Positions 61,995-64,000 of a stretch of DNA of 64,000 nucleotides are shown here, in pieces. A program made the position numbers and the translations under genes. Each line of letters opens with the position of its first letter. Within the stretch, counting starts at the first letter, position 1. The DNA comes from Burkholderiales bacterium PBB2 (lineage in GTDB: Bacteria; Pseudomonadota; Gammaproteobacteria; Burkholderiales; Burkholderiaceae_C). The notes beneath the pieces were generated by a model. The model saw only the letters and a program-made list of their open reading frames with translations. It was not told the DNA's origin and did no database searches. The stretch lies in NCBI GenBank assembly GCA_002255955.1, contig NKIM01000010.1:62001-126000 (forward strand), read 5' to 3'.

Positions 61995-62882
61995 ATGGCA
62001 TTTGATCCAAACAAGATTCCTGTGGCGCTGCGGCAGGCCTATGGGGCACGGCGTTGCGCGGTTCTGGTTGGCGCTGGCGCATCAAAAGGCGCAGGGTTGC
62101 CGCTCTGGGGTGAGCTGCTCACCAAGATGATTGACTCTGCCGTTGCCCACAAGTTAATCACTCCGGAGCGAGAGGCCGAGTACCGGGACTTGGCGACCCG
62201 GACAGAAAAATTCCTAATGGTGGCATCCGGACTCAAGGACGATCTTCGGAGCCACTTCGATCAATTCATCGAAGAGACGTTCGTCGCACCCAAACCTCAG
62301 CCAACCAAATTACATGAGGCGCTAGTCGCGCTGGACAAGCTCCAGTTCGTTCTGACGACAAACTACGACACACTCCTCGAGCGCTCATTCAGGAGGCGCA
62401 ATGACGACGTGTCGGTGTGCAACTTCACCGACGCGGGCGAGGTTCAGCGTCGATTGTCCCGGCGCGAGTTCTTCATCCTTAAAGCTCACGGCGACGCGAC
62501 GAAGCTTGCCGATAAGATCGTCTTGACAGATGTGGACTACCGGAACTTGCTGTTTGGTCAGCGGGCCTATCAGAGCATGCTTTCCACCATGTTCACAATG
62601 TTCACGTTTATCTTCGTCGGGGCTTCGATGACCGACCCGGAAATCTCACTGCTGCTGAGCTATATCGCGGATTCCTTTTCGCCCAATGCGGGGCCAACAC
62701 ACTACGCATTGATGGCCGACGAGGACGTGACTCAAGTTGAGAAGGACCGCTGGTTCAAGGATTTCAAAATCCAATTGATCACCGTTAGCAAGCAGGACAA
62801 CTACGCCGAGCTCACAGAGTTTCTCCATGCGCTGGGAGCTTCAGCGGCGCCTGCCGCAGCTGACGCTCCAGCGGCTCACTAG
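61995..62882 (+). CDS. SIR2-domain protein, candidate NAD-consuming defence effector
   Basis: Protein of 295 residues consisting almost only of a SIR2-like domain. NAD-binding and catalytic residues are intact: G-A-G-A-S (26-30), the G-L-P-L-W loop, T-T-N-Y-D (121-125, conserved Asn123) and K-A-H-G-D with His165. This SIR2_2-like class occurs in bacterial defence proteins, where it depletes NAD+ instead of deacetylating proteins; there is no zinc-binding cysteine set typical of sirtuin deacetylases. AAAGG precedes the ATG, 11 bases after the DUF262 gene. No fused sensor is present, so recognition must come from partners. The last 15 residues are alanine/proline-rich. Confidence 0.85.
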   Translation: MAFDPNKIPVALRQAYGARRCAVLVGAGASKGAGLPLWGELLTKMIDSAVAHKLITPEREAEYRDLATRTEKFLMVASGLKDDLRSHFDQFIEETFVAPKPQPTKLHEALVALDKLQFVLTTNYDTLLERSFRRRNDDVSVCNFTDAGEVQRRLSRREFFILKAHGDATKLADKIVLTDVDYRNLLFGQRAYQSMLSTMFTMFTFIFVGASMTDPEISLLLSYIADSFSPNAGPTHYALMADEDVTQVEKDRWFKDFKIQLITVSKQDNYAELTEFLHALGASAAPAAADAPAAH

Positions 62883-62950
62883 TGAAGTGTCTAGACTATC
62901 TTGGACAGCCTCGGGGCGCGATGGGCTGACGGCTCCGTAACCTGTAGTAC

Positions 62951-63793
62951 TTACTTGTGGCAAACGGCGCAGGATCCGTTGCCCTCGTCGACCCCGTAAA
63001 TGTCGTCGATGTCGTCCGGGCAGGCTTTCACAGGTCGCAGCGGATTGATGGGGATGGCCTTGAGCATGCGCGCTCGGCGGATCCCGTATTCGGCCTGGAT
63101 TTCCGCGACGCGCTCCGGCTGCTCCATGTCGGAGAGCGATTCGCCCTTGGACCAGGTGAACGGCGAGCCGTGTTCCAAGGCGTCCTTTTCGAGCGCTTTG
63201 GCTGCCTCGTAGGCGCCAGGGTGTTTCTCTCGCAGGCGCACCCACTCGATTTTTTGCTGGAAAAAGCAGAAGGTGCAGCCACTGCGCGAGCGCCACTCGT
63301 AATACTTGGGGTAGCCAACGCCGGAGTTCTCCAAGATGTCGATCACGCCGGCCTTGTCGATGCCGGCCTCTCGGAAGGGCAGCTTGACGAAGAGGTTCTC
63401 AGCTTTGGCCGCGTAACCCTCGCGGTAGTCCTCATCGGCGCGGATGGCCACATAGGACGTAACTTTGTCACCGGCAGCAAGCATCGGCCTAACCCACTCC
63501 TCGAACGGGGCTAGCTTCAACTTTCGGGTGCACCAGCGCGAGTTGGGGTTGGGCAGGAAGTGGTTGTACTGGCGCAGCCAAAACCTGAAGTCGCGGTTGG
63601 GGTTCAACCGCAGGATCGGCTTGTGCAGCTTGCCCTCCAGCTTTGCCAAAAACTCATAGACTTCAGGCAACTCTTCTCCGGTGTCGGTGTAGAAGTAGTC
63701 GATGTCGATTTCAGGGTGCTTGGCAGCCATGTAGACGGCAAGCGCCGCGCTATCCTTTCCGCCTGAGATCCCTAGAACATGCCGCTCAGCCAT
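62951..63793 (-). CDS. PAPS-reductase-family protein, DndC/SspD-like sulfur transferase
   Basis: Protein of 280 residues with an ATP-pyrophosphatase PP-loop S-G-G-K-D-S (residues 10-15). Six cysteines are set for a metal or iron-sulfur site: C88 (S-R-W-C-T-R-K-L), C173-x2-C176 (G-C-T-F-C-F-F-Q), C258 and C275-x2-C278 at the extreme C-terminus. DndC and SspD, which activate DNA sulfur in phosphorothioation, are of this family; DndC is larger (over 400 residues), so the size is closer to SspD. Assimilatory PAPS reductases are similar in size but lack this cysteine pattern and context. It is convergent with the SIR2 gene and overlaps the preceding gene by eight bases. Confidence 0.7.
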   Translation of the reverse strand: MAERHVLGISGGKDSAALAVYMAAKHPEIDIDYFYTDTGEELPEVYEFLAKLEGKLHKPILRLNPNRDFRFWLRQYNHFLPNPNSRWCTRKLKLAPFEEWVRPMLAAGDKVTSYVAIRADEDYREGYAAKAENLFVKLPFREAGIDKAGVIDILENSGVGYPKYYEWRSRSGCTFCFFQQKIEWVRLREKHPGAYEAAKALEKDALEHGSPFTWSKGESLSDMEQPERVAEIQAEYGIRRARMLKAIPINPLRPVKACPDDIDDIYGVDEGNGSCAVCHK

Positions 63794-64000
63794 TGGCTCC
63801 CTCCATGTCGCTTGACGCCAGCTTCATCCCGACCTTGGCCAGGATGGCCAGCAATACGTCGGTTCCCAAGCCTTGGCCCGCGAGCATCGAAGCGAGCTCG
63901 TCGGCCTTGGCATCCACAGTCTTACGATGCCGATCTGAAATCGCGAACGAACGCGAGATCGTCTTAGTGTTTGCGCCCGCGCCGATAACGACCGCGATGG
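63786..64000 (-). CDS. 3' end of an unidentified gene upstream of the sulfur-transferase gene
   Basis: The last 71 codons of an open frame that enters from beyond the right edge. The readable part contains I-A-V-V-I-G-A-G-A-N-T-K near the edge and ends S-S-D-M-E-G-A-N-G before TGA. It is mostly helical with no motif I recognise. Its stop codon lies eight bases inside the start of the PAPS-reductase-like gene, so the two are one operon. From context it could be the gene before dndC or sspD in a modification operon, but I do not assign it. Confidence 0.6.
   Translation of the reverse strand, partial: IAVVIGAGANTKTISRSFAISDRHRKTVDAKADELASMLAGQGLGTDVLLAILAKVGMKLASSDMEGANG

Larger units (their letters stand above)
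50095..64000. mobile_element. Left part of a tRNA-Pro-integrated genomic island with defence genes
   Basis: The element begins at the tRNA-Pro fragment and continues past the right edge. Evidence: a duplicated tRNA 3' end, a tyrosine recombinase at the end, composition visibly less GC-rich than the flanking core, and cargo of restriction and NAD-consuming type instead of housekeeping genes. No phage structural genes, conjugation genes or transposases are seen in the 13.9 kb inside the window, so it is classed as a genomic island rather than a prophage. The right end is expected at an intact tRNA-Pro(GGG) outside the window. Confidence 0.75.

Noticed and set aside
1-64000. CRISPR arrays, rRNA operons or insertion sequences
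   Set aside because: I saw no regularly spaced repeats, no rRNA sequence and no transposase-like frame with terminal inverted repeats.

Overview
The window looks like chromosome from a GC-rich betaproteobacterium of the order Burkholderiales, probably near Roseateles, Rubrivivax or Leptothrix. That placement is an inference from gene content (fused TRAP DctQM permease with TatT, type 2 FolE, the xseB-ispA-dxs order, the ppk-sixA-ppx cluster, a lysA/lysR divergent pair) and high GC. There are two compartments. Positions 1 to about 50,100 are dense core chromosome. From about 50,100 to the right edge lies the left part of an integrated element that is visibly less GC-rich and carries defence-type genes.

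Core, left to right. The first 11 kb hold the start of a UvrD-type helicase, a YchJ protein, a small membrane protein, the TruC pseudouridine synthase, an isolated HEPN-like protein of foreign appearance, a secreted CocE-type hydrolase, RarD, a TRAP transporter operon (TatT, DctP, fused DctQM) and ExoD. Next come ahpC-ahpF (peroxide defence), lysA with a divergent LysR regulator, folE2, the isoprenoid operon xseB-ispA-dxs, a Rieske oxygenase, an EamA transporter overlapping a sulfurtransferase, a universal stress protein and a ZIP metal transporter. The 25-30 kb section is a polyphosphate and phosphate-ester neighbourhood: ppx converges on metallophosphoesterase-ppk-sixA. It is followed by a phosphoglycerate mutase-like gene, recJ, rnm/yciV and yciO. 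Then come a chemoreceptor, a short TonB-domain protein, the operon ybaK-plsY-ridA-glutaredoxin, an unusual trypsin-like protease without a signal peptide, a PerM-type transporter, and the pair pbpC and alpha-2-macroglobulin (2003 residues with an intact thioester motif).

Element. At 50,095-50,139 lies the 3' part of a tRNA-Pro(GGG) on the minus strand, still followed by its own rho-independent terminator. It abuts a tyrosine recombinase. This is the classical signature of integration into a tRNA 3' end, so the intact tRNA and the right boundary should lie beyond 64,000. Inside is a tightly overlapping operon: an AAA-type ATPase with a cysteine cluster (634 residues), an unrecognised 519-residue protein and an 1806-residue protein ending in an FtsK/HerA-type motor. 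The order, sizes and motifs match the DptF-DptG-DptH (SspFGH-like) phosphorothioation-dependent restriction module. It continues into a DUF262 (DGQQR) protein and a SIR2-type protein. Convergent to these is a short PAPS-reductase/DndC/SspD-like sulfur-transfer protein and the 3' end of an unidentified gene that leaves the window.

My reading is a phosphorothioate-type modification/restriction island with a DUF262-SIR2 add-on. The combination, rather than any single family, is the novel-looking part. Family assignments come from reading motifs and sizes by eye; no database search was run.
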